DNA from: Geomonas propionica
GTDB taxonomy: Bacteria > Desulfobacterota > Desulfuromonadia > Geobacterales > Geobacteraceae
Length of the DNA stretch: 64,000 nt
Direction of reading: 5' to 3'
Assembly (NCBI RefSeq): GCF_016458235.1
Contig: NZ_JAEMHK010000017.1
Location: 62,001 to 126,000 of the forward strand
Below, one piece after another: positions 34,634 through 42,800 of this stretch; the stretch's first letter is position 1; every line of letters starts with the position of its first letter. Below the pieces are notes generated by a model. That model was not told the origin of the DNA, did no database searches, and was given only the letters and a program-made list of their open reading frames with translations. Made by a program: the position numbers and the translations under genes.

Positions 34634-35752
34634 CTAGTAGATCCCCCGTCTCATCCTCTCCTGCATCATCTCGTGCACCCGCTCATCCACGTTCGCCGCA
34701 GTGATCCCGGATTTTCGGCACATCTCCCGCACCGGGTCGACCCGTTCGGGGCGCTGCAGGTCGTCGAGCCGCTGCAGGTGTCCCGTCCTTTTTCCCACTT
34801 GGTACAGCACCCGCTGTTCCGGTTCCAGCTCCATGAACCTCGTGGGGACGGCGACCATGCACACCTTGCCGCCGGGAAAGGCGCCGTTGATCTCCTGGAA
34901 CAGGTTGAAGCCATGGTCGCTTCTGACCGCGCTGGTGATGCCGTCGAGGCGTTCCAGGAAGGTGCGGATCTCCCGTGCCAGCACCAGGTCGGGCGCCGGA
35001 CGGAAGCGTATGTCGCCGCTGTCCGGGAAAAGGTCCCGCCCGTCCAGTATGTGCAGCGCCCTGAAACGGATGAAGTCCGGGTTGATCCGGTTGATGACGT
35101 CGGCGCTCTCTTCGGCGTGCTCGCGCGAAAGCTCCGTCCCCCCCAGACCGGCAAGGAAATACTCCGAGAGTTCCATCCCCGCACCCTTTACCTTGAGCCC
35201 CGCCGCGACCTGCTCCTCCTTCCCCACCCCCTTGCGCACCAGCTTGAGCAGCGTCTCCGAACCGCTCTCCATCCCCACGTGAATCCGGTTCAGCCCGGCC
35301 GCGGCAAGTTCCTTCAGCGCGCCGTCAGGGGTTCGGGCGAGGCTCGCGGAGCGGGCATAGCAGGTGACCCGCTTCACCCCTGGAAACCTCTCGCGCAGGT
35401 GGTGGAGGATCCGCAGCAGGTTTTCCGGCCGATAGGTGAAGCTGTCGGCATCCTGCAGGAATACCGACTCCATGCCGGCGCAGTACCAGCTCCAGGCAGC
35501 GAGCACTTCCTGCTGGTCCCCTCTTAGGGATTGCGGTGGCGCCCCCGCGGCGATCTCTTTGGTGAAATGGTGGATGGTGTCGATGTCACGGATGACGTCC
35601 TCGACCGGCCGGATGGAGAACTTCCGCTTCTTGTAGAGGGAGCAGAAGGTGCAGCGGTTCCAGGGACAGTTCCGGTTCACGCGGATTAAGAGGCTGTCGG
35701 CCTCGCTGGGGGGGCGGATCGGGCCCTGCTCGAACCCGGCGTATGGTGTCAT
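34634..35752 (-). CDS. Radical SAM protein, function unknown
   Basis: 372 aa. Cluster motif NCPWNRCTFC near residue 29 (C-x4-C-x2-C spacing) and SPASM-less length; core radical SAM strands LQDADSF, RIHVGMESGSETLLK. This sub-group (CPWNRCTFC) is uncharacterised. Convergent with the phenol sensor with only 6 bases between them and 21 bp downstream of the VWA gene, so it probably belongs to the VWA/MoxR transcript. Confidence 0.8.
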   Translation of the reverse strand: MTPYAGFEQGPIRPPSEADSLLIRVNRNCPWNRCTFCSLYKKRKFSIRPVEDVIRDIDTIHHFTKEIAAGAPPQSLRGDQQEVLAAWSWYCAGMESVFLQDADSFTYRPENLLRILHHLRERFPGVKRVTCYARSASLARTPDGALKELAAAGLNRIHVGMESGSETLLKLVRKGVGKEEQVAAGLKVKGAGMELSEYFLAGLGGTELSREHAEESADVINRINPDFIRFRALHILDGRDLFPDSGDIRFRPAPDLVLAREIRTFLERLDGITSAVRSDHGFNLFQEINGAFPGGKVCMVAVPTRFMELEPEQRVLYQVGKRTGHLQRLDDLQRPERVDPVREMCRKSGITAANVDERVHEMMQERMRRGIY

Positions 35753-35773
35753 GGGAACCTCCTGAAGGGGGCG

Positions 35774-36952
35774 TTACCTGTTCAGCAGCTCGACGGCCTG
35801 CCCTACCCCGTCCACGGTCAGCGGGAACATGCGGTTCTCCATCAGCCGGCGGACGATGCGGACGGAACTGGTGAGGTCCCACTCGCGCTGCGGCACGGGG
35901 TTCAGCCAGACGGCGCGCTGGTACTGGGCCAGCAGCCGGGACAGCCACACCGACCCCGCCTCGGCGTTGTCGTGCTCCACGCTCCCCCCCGGCCACTCGA
36001 TCTCGTAGGGTCCCATGGTGGCATCCCCGACCAGGATCAGCTTCCAGTCCGGCCCGAAGTGGTGGATCAAATCGAGGGTGGGGAGATGATGCTGGTGACG
36101 GCGCCTGTTGTCGCGCCAGAGCTTTTCATAGACGCAGTTGTGGAAGTAGAAATGCTCCAGGTGCTTGAACTCGCTGCGGGCGGCGCAGAAGAGCTGCTCG
36201 CACTCTTCGACGTGGGGGTCCATCGACCCGCCGACGTCCAGCAACAAAAGCACCTTCACCTTGTTGTGCCGCTCCGGGACCATGCGCAGATCGAGGTACC
36301 CGGCGTTTTTGGCGGTGGCCCGGATGGTGGCAGGAAGGTCGAGTTCCTCCTTGGCCCCCTCGCGGGCAAAATCGCGCACGCGGCGCAGGGCCATCTTCAT
36401 GTTGCGGGTGCCGAGTTCGGCTGACCCGTCGAGGTTACGAAACTCCCGCTTATCCCACACCTTGACCGCGCGGCGATGACGCGACTCCGCCTGCCCGATC
36501 CGGATCCCCTCGGGGTGGTAGCCGTAGGCGCCGAAGGGAGAGGTGCCGCCGGTGCCGATCCACTTGCTTCCCCCCTGGTGCCGCTCCTTCTGCTCGGCAA
36601 GGCGCTGCCTCAGCGTCTCGAGGAGCTTGTCCAGCCCCCCCAGCGCCTGGATCTGGCGTTTTTCCTCCTCGGAGAGGAACTTCTCCTTGATCTTGCGCAG
36701 CCACTCCTCGGGAATCTCGGCGAAAAGTTCGCCTTCCCCCACCGTTGCCCCCTCGAAGAACAACATGAAGACGCGGTCGAACTTGTCGTAGTTGACCTCG
36801 TCCTTCACCAGGATAAGGCGCGCCAGGAAGTAAAATTCCTCGGCGCTGCCAAACGCCAGCCGTTTCTCCAGTGCCTCGAGCAGGGTCAGGAACTCGTTCA
36901 GCGTGACCGGGACTCCGGCCCGCTTCAGCCCCAGGAAGAAGTCGATCAGCAC
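35774..36952 (-). CDS. VWA-domain protein (CoxE-like)
   Basis: 392 aa. Metal-ion-dependent adhesion-type motif LLLDVGGSM (D-x-G-x-S) near residue 235 and a preceding ~200-residue region typical of CoxE-type VWA proteins. It works with a MoxR ATPase (next gene upstream, 4 bp away) as a chaperone pair that remodels or inserts metals into partner enzymes; in CO dehydrogenase operons, CoxD/CoxE mature the Mo-Cu centre. The partner here is unknown. Confidence 0.85.
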   Translation of the reverse strand: MLIDFFLGLKRAGVPVTLNEFLTLLEALEKRLAFGSAEEFYFLARLILVKDEVNYDKFDRVFMLFFEGATVGEGELFAEIPEEWLRKIKEKFLSEEEKRQIQALGGLDKLLETLRQRLAEQKERHQGGSKWIGTGGTSPFGAYGYHPEGIRIGQAESRHRRAVKVWDKREFRNLDGSAELGTRNMKMALRRVRDFAREGAKEELDLPATIRATAKNAGYLDLRMVPERHNKVKVLLLLDVGGSMDPHVEECEQLFCAARSEFKHLEHFYFHNCVYEKLWRDNRRRHQHHLPTLDLIHHFGPDWKLILVGDATMGPYEIEWPGGSVEHDNAEAGSVWLSRLLAQYQRAVWLNPVPQREWDLTSSVRIVRRLMENRMFPLTVDGVGQAVELLNR

Positions 36953-36956
36953 GTCG

Positions 36957-37814
36957 TCAGGCCCGGAAGCCCAGTCCCGCGCGCCGGGCCGGCGTCTGGA
37001 ACAGCTGCAGGTCCTGCTCGTTTTTCAAAAGCGCCCCATGCAGGGGAGGCATCCCCCGCTCCTTTGCCGCAGCCTGCAGGGCCTTGGGAGAAATCCCTTC
37101 CGCTGCCAGGATCTTGAGCCAGTCGAGAAGCTCGGAAGTGGACGGTTTCTTCTTCATGCCGGGCATCTCCCTGACGCCCAGGAACACCTCCAGGGCCTCC
37201 GTCACCAGGGCTCGGTCCAGGCCGGGATGGTGCACCGACACGATGGACTCCAGCGTCTCCCGGTCCGGAAAAGTGATGTAATGGAAGAAACAGCGGCGCA
37301 GGAAAGCGTCGGGAAGTTCCTTCTCATTGTTGCTGGTGATGATGATCACCGGGCGGTGTCTCGCCTGCACCAGTTCCTTGGTCTCGTAGACATAGAACTC
37401 CATCCGGTCCAGCTCGCGCAAAAGGTCATTGGGGAACTCGATGTCCGCCTTGTCCACCTCGTCGATAAGCAGCACCGCCTGCCGTTCCGACTCGAACGCT
37501 TCCCAGAGCTTCCCCTTCACGATGTAGTTCCCGATCTGGTGCACCCGCGCGTCGCCAAGTTGCGAATCCCTCAGGCGCGACACCGCGTCATACTCGTAGA
37601 GCCCCTGCTGCGCCTTGGTGCTCGACTTGATGTGCCACTGGAACAGCGGCTTATCCAGCGCGCGGGCCACCTCTTCCGCGAGCATGGTTTTCCCCGTTCC
37701 CGGTTCCCCCTTCACAAGCAGCGGCCTCCCCAGCACCATGGACGAGTTGACGGCAAGCTTCAGGTCTTCCGTCGCTATGTAAGACTCAGTTCCCGCAAAT
37801 TTCATGTCGTTCAT
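36957..37814 (-). CDS. MoxR-family AAA+ ATPase (CoxD-like)
   Basis: 285 aa. Walker A VKGEPGTGKTML, Walker B VLLIDEVDKAD, sensor TSNNEKELPDAFLRRC. Start chosen at 37814 because AGGGAAC stands just before it; ATGs at 37832 and 37805 are alternatives. Forms a unit with the VWA protein downstream; MoxR ATPases act as metal-insertion or complex-remodelling chaperones. Possible client: the molybdenum hydroxylase of the neighbouring operon, or the radical SAM protein. Confidence 0.87.
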   Translation of the reverse strand: MNDMKFAGTESYIATEDLKLAVNSSMVLGRPLLVKGEPGTGKTMLAEEVARALDKPLFQWHIKSSTKAQQGLYEYDAVSRLRDSQLGDARVHQIGNYIVKGKLWEAFESERQAVLLIDEVDKADIEFPNDLLRELDRMEFYVYETKELVQARHRPVIIITSNNEKELPDAFLRRCFFHYITFPDRETLESIVSVHHPGLDRALVTEALEVFLGVREMPGMKKKPSTSELLDWLKILAAEGISPKALQAAAKERGMPPLHGALLKNEQDLQLFQTPARRAGLGFRA

Positions 37815-37880
37815 GTTGTTCCCTGTGAGCATCGACCTGCAGCCAATGCCTTGGCGTTGAAGAGCCGTGACGCTCCTCGA

Positions 37881-38654
37881 TTAATAGCCGAACCTGGCGG
37901 AGATATCGGCGGCCCCCTGTTTCAGCAGCGGCACCAGTTCCTGCTCCATCCTTTCGAGCGGAAAACGCTGCGAAGGTCCCAGGATGCTGAGGGCGCCGAT
38001 GACGCGCGACGTGTAGTCGCGGATGGGGGCGCCCACGCTGGTAACGCCCAGGTCCAGTTCCTCAACCTCCACCGCGTACCCCTGTTGGGCGATCACCCGC
38101 AGTTGGCGCTTCCAGCGCACCGGATCGACGATGGTGTGCGGCGTGTGCTTCTCGAACTTGTTGGTGGAGGCGTATTTGACGATGGCCTCCTCCGCGAAGT
38201 GGGCCAGAAGCGACTTACCGGGTGCTGTGCAGTAGGCCGGCAAATGCACACCAAGAGCAGGCATGACCCGCAGGTTGTGGTCACACTGCACCGCATCGAG
38301 ATTGATCACGCTGTAATCCGCCATGATGGAGACGCACGCCGTCTCGTTGCATTCGCGCACAAGCCGCTCCATCACCGCCCGAGATCGTCCCAGGCCTCGC
38401 TGCCGGAAGGCGTTCTGAGACAGTTCTACCGTCTTGTACCCAAGGCGGTAGCGCTCAGTCACCTCGTCCTTGCTGATGTAGTCGCGCAGTTGCAACGTGG
38501 CCAGCAACCGGAACACGTTGTTCTTAGGCAACTTGAGGCGTCGACTCAGGTCAGTCAAGCCGACTTCGTGATCCTCCCCAAGAAACTGCTCCAGAACATC
38601 CAGCGCCCGGCTGACACTTCGGTTATAGCTCGTCTTTTCCCTGCCCTTTGTCAT
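37881..38654 (-). CDS. IclR-family transcriptional regulator
   Basis: 257 aa from the ATG at 38654, which has GAGGAAG 6-8 bases upstream. N-terminal winged helix (SVSRALDVLEQFL, GLTDLSRRLKLPKNNVFRLL) and a C-terminal effector domain (LDAVQCDHNLRV, APGKSLLAHF, SVGAPIRD). IclR regulators often control aromatic or acyl-CoA pathways. Leads the MoxR/VWA/radical SAM block with 66 bp to the next start. A perfect palindrome lies 57 bp upstream. Confidence 0.9.
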   Translation of the reverse strand: MTKGREKTSYNRSVSRALDVLEQFLGEDHEVGLTDLSRRLKLPKNNVFRLLATLQLRDYISKDEVTERYRLGYKTVELSQNAFRQRGLGRSRAVMERLVRECNETACVSIMADYSVINLDAVQCDHNLRVMPALGVHLPAYCTAPGKSLLAHFAEEAIVKYASTNKFEKHTPHTIVDPVRWKRQLRVIAQQGYAVEVEELDLGVTSVGAPIRDYTSRVIGALSILGPSQRFPLERMEQELVPLLKQGAADISARFGY

Positions 38655-38710
38655 GATTGGCTTCCTCTGTACTGCCCTCCGTACCTGTGCAAAGCCGCAT
38701 AATATAGTAA

Positions 38711-38722
38711 TGAAGTACTTCA
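38711..38722. promoter_or_regulatory. 12-bp perfect palindrome upstream of the IclR gene
   Basis: TGAAGTACTTCA in an AT-rich stretch, the expected type and place for an IclR-family autoregulatory operator. No second copy noticed in the window. Confidence 0.45.
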
Positions 38723-38807
38723 ATACCATATTAAGATAAGCGTGTCAAACACCTAACTGCCGGAGTCCGGTTCGGATGTGCCCTCTCCTCAATCGACAGC
38801 TTTTAAG

Positions 38808-38824
38808 GGGACCATTCTGGTCCC
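38808..38824 (-). terminator. Terminator-like hairpin after the sulfonate operon
   Basis: GGGACCA-TTC-TGGTCCC, perfect 7-bp stem, nine bases past the stop at 38833; on the minus strand it is followed by CTTAAAAG, a weak T-run. Confidence 0.5.
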
Positions 38825-38832
38825 AACACCAA

Positions 38833-39375
38833 CTACGAAAACCTTTGATACAGAACCGCGACGGAGTGGCGGCGGTAGTAGTGGCTAACGCGCCTGAATC
38901 CCTGCGACTCGACCAGTTGATCGAGTTCCAGATGGGAGTAGGTCTTGATGCAGTTCGGGCAGCTCGCCCCGTGCGCGCAGCCACTGCTGCATTGGGGCAC
39001 TGAATTCCGGCAGCGCACCTCGACCAGGAGGTACCCATCGGGGCGCAGGTTGAGGACTATGTTCTTCAGATACCGGCTCTTCTCTGTGCCGTCGGGGATG
39101 ATGTTCAAGACGTAACTGGAGAGCACCAAGTCCACATCGAGCGTGCCGTGGCTTAGCTCATCGACGGCAAGAACACCGGCAAGCTTCCTGGCACTATCCA
39201 TCTTCACGATGCGGGCTACCTGTACCGGAAGGTCCGCCGCATACACCCGGAAACCTGCCTCGGCCATGAAGGCCGAATTGCGCAGGGTGCCCGCGCCGTA
39301 ATCGAGGACCGAGCGCACCTCTTTCTTGCGGAAAAACTCCAGGTATTTGCTGACACTTATTGCTGCGGTCGCCAT
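38833..39375 (-). CDS. SAM-methyltransferase-like protein with cysteine-rich insert
   Basis: 180 aa. Class I methyltransferase fold: motif I VLDYGAGTLRNSAF (residues about 23-36), acidic loop VYAADLP, and LVLSSYVLNIIPD at motif IV. A cysteine-rich stretch follows (CRN, QCSSGC, SCPNC) with six cysteines in about 25 residues, not usual for methyltransferases and possibly a metal site. Last gene of the operon starting at the sulfonate-type binding protein; 38 bp after the QueG-like gene. Substrate unknown. Confidence 0.65.
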   Translation of the reverse strand: MATAAISVSKYLEFFRKKEVRSVLDYGAGTLRNSAFMAEAGFRVYAADLPVQVARIVKMDSARKLAGVLAVDELSHGTLDVDLVLSSYVLNIIPDGTEKSRYLKNIVLNLRPDGYLLVEVRCRNSVPQCSSGCAHGASCPNCIKTYSHLELDQLVESQGFRRVSHYYRRHSVAVLYQRFS

Positions 39376-39413
39376 ATGTGCTCCTGATACGGCGGTGACA
39401 GCGGATCATCCGG

Positions 39414-40787
39414 TCACAACCGCGGCTTGAGTTGAAGGGTTTTCCTGATGCGGGGCGGAATTTGCCTGGCACACGGAATCTGGGTGGAACAGTGCCCGCA
39501 GGAACCGTAGTTCCAGGCGGAGAAGTGCTCCTTATTGCCGTGCGTTTCGCAGCGCCCCGGGATCTTGCCGGTCTTGGTGATCGCTCCCGTCGGGCAGCGC
39601 CTGATGCAGGCGTCACAGCTCCCGTCGAAAGCGTAGAGACAGTACTGGTAAACCTCGGTGTAGGGACGTGGCGTTGGGGTGAGTTTCAAATCGGTGATCA
39701 CGCTGCACAACCGCCCGAGCGCGCCTTTTTCGGATATGAAATTCTGATGCAGCCCGAAGGTGCCGAGGCCGGCGGCGAAGGCGGTATGCCGCTCGGACCA
39801 GAACGGGCGCCAATCGTCGGAATCGTAGCGGGGATCGATATTGGGCGCGACCGCCCTCCCCCCGTGACGCTCGGCGAAACGGATCAACGACCGGCGCACC
39901 ACGTTCAGGAATTTGGAGCCGTTCCACTTCCCTGAGGAGAACTCGATGGCGGAGTAGCGTTGATCCTTGGCGTAGTGTTCGGTGATGTGCCCAGTGAAGG
40001 GGAGGAAAACGCTGATGATGGAACGGGCGCCGGGGAGCCACTCCTGCGGCAACCGGTGCATCGGGCCGACCACCTCCGGGTCCTGGAACCGCTCGAAGAG
40101 CGGATCTTCGGCCGAGGCAACGCCGATCAGGGGGAGGTCCCATATGGGCGGGTTATCTCCCTCAGGCAGGGCGTTGCGGAAGTCCCTGCGCACCAGGTCA
40201 GTCACGTGGCGCAGCACTTCCTCCAGCGCGACATCATCCGCCCCTTCCCGTTCCACGACCGAGACGGGAGCTGGATCGGGAAGGTAGAAGTCAGGGTTGA
40301 CCCCTTCACGCCGCGCCTCGTCCCGGGTCACTTGCTCCGGATTCGCGTGCAGAGATCCTTTGACGATCGCCGGCTGGTCGAAGGGCTTTCGGAAGCCGGG
40401 AGGAGAACCCTTGGTGAGATCGTAGGCGACCCAGATGTAGAGCTGTTCGAAGGTCCCATCCAAAAGTCGGGAGGCGAGTTCGCCCGGGGTCTCCCCCTCC
40501 CCTAGTTTGGTCATCCCCGGCTCCGGAAAGATCTCCCCTTCAATGAAGTAGTACACCTCCTGCCGCAGCGGCGCCGCGAAGTTGCGCAGCGTGGCGGTGC
40601 GGTCGCTGCTGCGCACGGCCAACATTTTGCGGGAATCGGGGCGGTAGCCACGGTAGTTGGCCCCGAGAATATAATCCGTCAGGGCCTCCAGCACCGACTG
40701 GCGGTCCAGCTTGCGGGGATACGGCTCGCCCCATTTAGGGATCTCGTTTTCAAACAGGGACTTGCTGGTGTCGGTATTTTCGCTCAT
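39414..40787 (-). CDS. QueG/reductive-dehalogenase-like Fe-S protein with N-terminal extension
   Basis: 457 aa. The C-terminal half has an epoxyqueuosine-reductase-like layout: FAAGLGTFGLHQNFIS, GALGRLCSVITD, then CDACIRRCPTGAI with a further Cys and a second group CGHC...C (two [4Fe-4S] clusters). That fold usually binds cobalamin. Residues 1-200 do not match QueG and look like a separate domain. It starts 13 bp after the sulfonate permease stop, so it is co-transcribed with sulfur uptake genes rather than with tRNA genes. A corrinoid-dependent reductase acting on a sulfur compound is possible; function unassigned. Confidence 0.7.
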   Translation of the reverse strand: MSENTDTSKSLFENEIPKWGEPYPRKLDRQSVLEALTDYILGANYRGYRPDSRKMLAVRSSDRTATLRNFAAPLRQEVYYFIEGEIFPEPGMTKLGEGETPGELASRLLDGTFEQLYIWVAYDLTKGSPPGFRKPFDQPAIVKGSLHANPEQVTRDEARREGVNPDFYLPDPAPVSVVEREGADDVALEEVLRHVTDLVRRDFRNALPEGDNPPIWDLPLIGVASAEDPLFERFQDPEVVGPMHRLPQEWLPGARSIISVFLPFTGHITEHYAKDQRYSAIEFSSGKWNGSKFLNVVRRSLIRFAERHGGRAVAPNIDPRYDSDDWRPFWSERHTAFAAGLGTFGLHQNFISEKGALGRLCSVITDLKLTPTPRPYTEVYQYCLYAFDGSCDACIRRCPTGAITKTGKIPGRCETHGNKEHFSAWNYGSCGHCSTQIPCARQIPPRIRKTLQLKPRL

Positions 40788-40800
40788 CGGGTGCCTCTCG

Positions 40801-41562
40801 TCAGCGTTTGCCGGTCCAGTGCAGCATGCGGCGCTGCACCAGGTCGAAAAGTTCCATGATCAGGATGATCACCAGCGACATGAAGAGCATGCCCGCCAGG
40901 ACCTTGGGATAATCGGAGAAGTCGGCGTTGTACTGGATGAAATGCCCCATGCCGGACTTGGCGCCGAACATCTCGGCGACGGTCAGCAGGATGAAGCTGA
41001 AGACCAGCGCCATGCCGGCGCCGCTGAAGATCATGGGGAGCGCGCCGGGGAGGATGACGTTGCGATAGAGGCGGAATCCACCCAGCCCCAGAGTCCTGGC
41101 GTTCTCGATGTAGCGCTCCTCCAGGTGCACCACACCATGAATGGTTCCCATCAGGATGGGCCAGAAGGCGCCGGCGAAAATGATGAAGGCGGAGGAAAGC
41201 CAGAAGGTCGGGAGTATGGCGATGGCGTACGGGATCAGCATGGTCGGCGGGATCGGGCTCACGCCGCGGAAAACCGGCATGAGCAGGCCGCGCAGCCATG
41301 ACGAGGAGCCAATAACCAGCCCGCCGCCAATACCCAGGGCCAGCGCCAGGAAATAGCTCGGTGCCAGCATTCCCATGGAGTTGCCAAAACCCAGCACCAG
41401 TTTCGGGAACGATTTACCGAATGCCGGCAGGATCTTGGATAGTCCCGGGAAAAGCACCGGCTCCAGCCAACCGGACCAGTCCGTGGCTGCCTCGAAGAGC
41501 AGCACCAGCAGCAGGATGACTGCCGCCGATCCGCTGTACTTTTTGATCAGTTGCTCAACCAT
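40801..41562 (-). CDS. ABC transporter permease, sulfonate/nitrate/taurine type
   Basis: 253 aa, six membrane helices with a BPD-type EAA loop (ENARTLGLGGFRLYRNVILPGALP). SsuC/TauC family. It follows the binding-protein gene by 10 bp. No ATPase gene is in this unit, so it may use the ATPase at 52561, which belongs to a sister system. Confidence 0.88.
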   Translation of the reverse strand: MVEQLIKKYSGSAAVILLLVLLFEAATDWSGWLEPVLFPGLSKILPAFGKSFPKLVLGFGNSMGMLAPSYFLALALGIGGGLVIGSSSWLRGLLMPVFRGVSPIPPTMLIPYAIAILPTFWLSSAFIIFAGAFWPILMGTIHGVVHLEERYIENARTLGLGGFRLYRNVILPGALPMIFSGAGMALVFSFILLTVAEMFGAKSGMGHFIQYNADFSDYPKVLAGMLFMSLVIILIMELFDLVQRRMLHWTGKR

Positions 41563-41572
41563 GACGATTGCC

Positions 41573-42607
41573 TCAATTCTGGCGGTCGAAGCGCTTTTTC
41601 GCCTCGCGATAGAACTTGTCCTTGGGGTTGCGCCGCTGCAGTTCCTTAAGGGCGTTGCGGTAGAGATCGACGTTCACGTAGCGGTTCAGGTCGATGTCCC
41701 CTTCCACGTAGTCGATGCTTTTCATGTCGTGCCACATCTGCGCGACCCCCTTCCGGTTCGGGTCGGCATGGGTTTCCTGGTGCGGCTCCAGGGTGAACTC
41801 CCGCGCCATCTTGTCGTCGATGTTCAGGACGCGCTTGTTCACCTCCACCGCCAGTTCCGGGTTCTGGGTCTTGATCTTTTCCGCCTGCAGGATCGCTCTC
41901 AGGAACGCACGATAGGCTTCGGGATCTTCCTTGACCGCCTTGCCCCTGGCGACGATGCGGCAGCAGGGGTGCTGGGGAAAGAAGTAGTTGCTCCAGCCGA
42001 CCACCGCGACGCCGGATTCCTTCGCCTTGAGAAGTATCGACGACGCGCCGATGCCGACGTCAGCCTTGCCGGATTTGACCGCTTCGAGTACCGCCGAGGG
42101 GTTCTTCAGTTCGATGATCTTGACGTCCTTGTTGGGGTCGAGGCCGGCACGCTTCAGGGCGCCGCGCCAGACGATGTCGGCGGTGTAGATGCGCGGGGTC
42201 GCGACGGTCTTGCCGCGGAAGTCCCCGATGGTCTTGAAGTTCTGCGCCTTTCCCGGCAGAGCGATGACCGGGTGCCCGCCCGAGAGGTGGCCGCCGATGA
42301 TGGAGAAATCGCTTCCCTTGGAGATGAAGGTAAGTGGACCGGCGGTGCCGAAAGAGACGCCGATGTCGATCTTGCCGCTGTTGAGCGCGTTGAGCCCGTC
42401 CGAAGAGCTGGCGAACTGCACCAGTTCCACCTCTACCCCCTCTTTCTCGAACAGCTTCTGATCCTGCGCCAGGAAGGTGAGGACGCTCCCCCCGCCCGGC
42501 GCGTACCCTACCTTCAGCTTTGTCTTGGCAACCACGGCGTCAGCCTGCGCCGCCAAGCCCAGGGCGGCAACTGCCACCACCATCAGTCTCTTCCATATCG
42601 ATCTCAT
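41573..42607 (-). CDS. ABC transporter substrate-binding protein, sulfonate type
   Basis: 344 aa. Signal peptide (residues 1-22), NMT1/SsuA-like domain: LKVGYAPGGG, EVELVQF, ALNSGKIDIGVSFGTAGPL. It has a distinctive HPCCR motif near residue 210, matched by HTCCR in the second binding protein at 51386; the paired cysteines are unusual for SsuA/TauA and may reflect a shared ligand. First gene downstream of attenuator A. Confidence 0.87.
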   Translation of the reverse strand: MRSIWKRLMVVAVAALGLAAQADAVVAKTKLKVGYAPGGGSVLTFLAQDQKLFEKEGVEVELVQFASSSDGLNALNSGKIDIGVSFGTAGPLTFISKGSDFSIIGGHLSGGHPVIALPGKAQNFKTIGDFRGKTVATPRIYTADIVWRGALKRAGLDPNKDVKIIELKNPSAVLEAVKSGKADVGIGASSILLKAKESGVAVVGWSNYFFPQHPCCRIVARGKAVKEDPEAYRAFLRAILQAEKIKTQNPELAVEVNKRVLNIDDKMAREFTLEPHQETHADPNRKGVAQMWHDMKSIDYVEGDIDLNRYVNVDLYRNALKELQRRNPKDKFYREAKKRFDRQN

Positions 42608-42632
42608 CGTTCGCTCCTTTGTTCGTGGAAAT

Positions 42633-42719
42633 AAAAAAGGCCAGGCTAGACGGTTTCATCACCGTACTTGCCTGGCCTCCAGTGTCTCTGGTCAGCCACC
42701 ACTATTGAACTGTGGTGGC
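42633..42719 (-). ncRNA. Leader RNA element A: conserved box plus intrinsic terminator
   Basis: Minus-strand RNA carries the conserved box UGACCAGAGACACUGG (42679-42694) followed by a strong hairpin (arms 42638-42646 and 42670-42678, GGCCAGGC/GCCUGGCC) and a U-run (42633-42638), i.e. a terminator about 25 bases before the coding start. A second palindrome, GCCACCAC/GTGGTGGC (42695-42719), adjoins it at the start site. Same design as elements B and C; no known Rfam family recognised. Confidence 0.75.
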
Positions 42720-42720
42720 A

Positions 42721-42749
42721 AACATAGCACCGGCCGCGACCGGAGTCAA
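42721..42749 (-). promoter_or_regulatory. Sigma70-type promoter A
   Basis: On the minus strand TTGACT (42744-42749), 17-base spacer, TATGTT (42721-42726). Spacing and sequence match promoter B. Directly upstream of leader element A. Confidence 0.7.
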
Positions 42750-42766
42750 CAATAAAAATATAAAGC

Positions 42767-42781
42767 CTATAAGTTTTATAG
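42767..42781. promoter_or_regulatory. Operator A, CTATAAGTTTTATAG
   Basis: Palindrome with 6-bp arms (CTATAA/TTATAG), 17 bp upstream of the -35 box, i.e. centred near -60. Thirteen of 15 bases agree with operator B at exactly the same distance. Fits an activator such as a LysR-type sulfur regulator. Confidence 0.65.
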
Positions 42782-42800
42782 TGTAATCTTCAGGCGGCGC

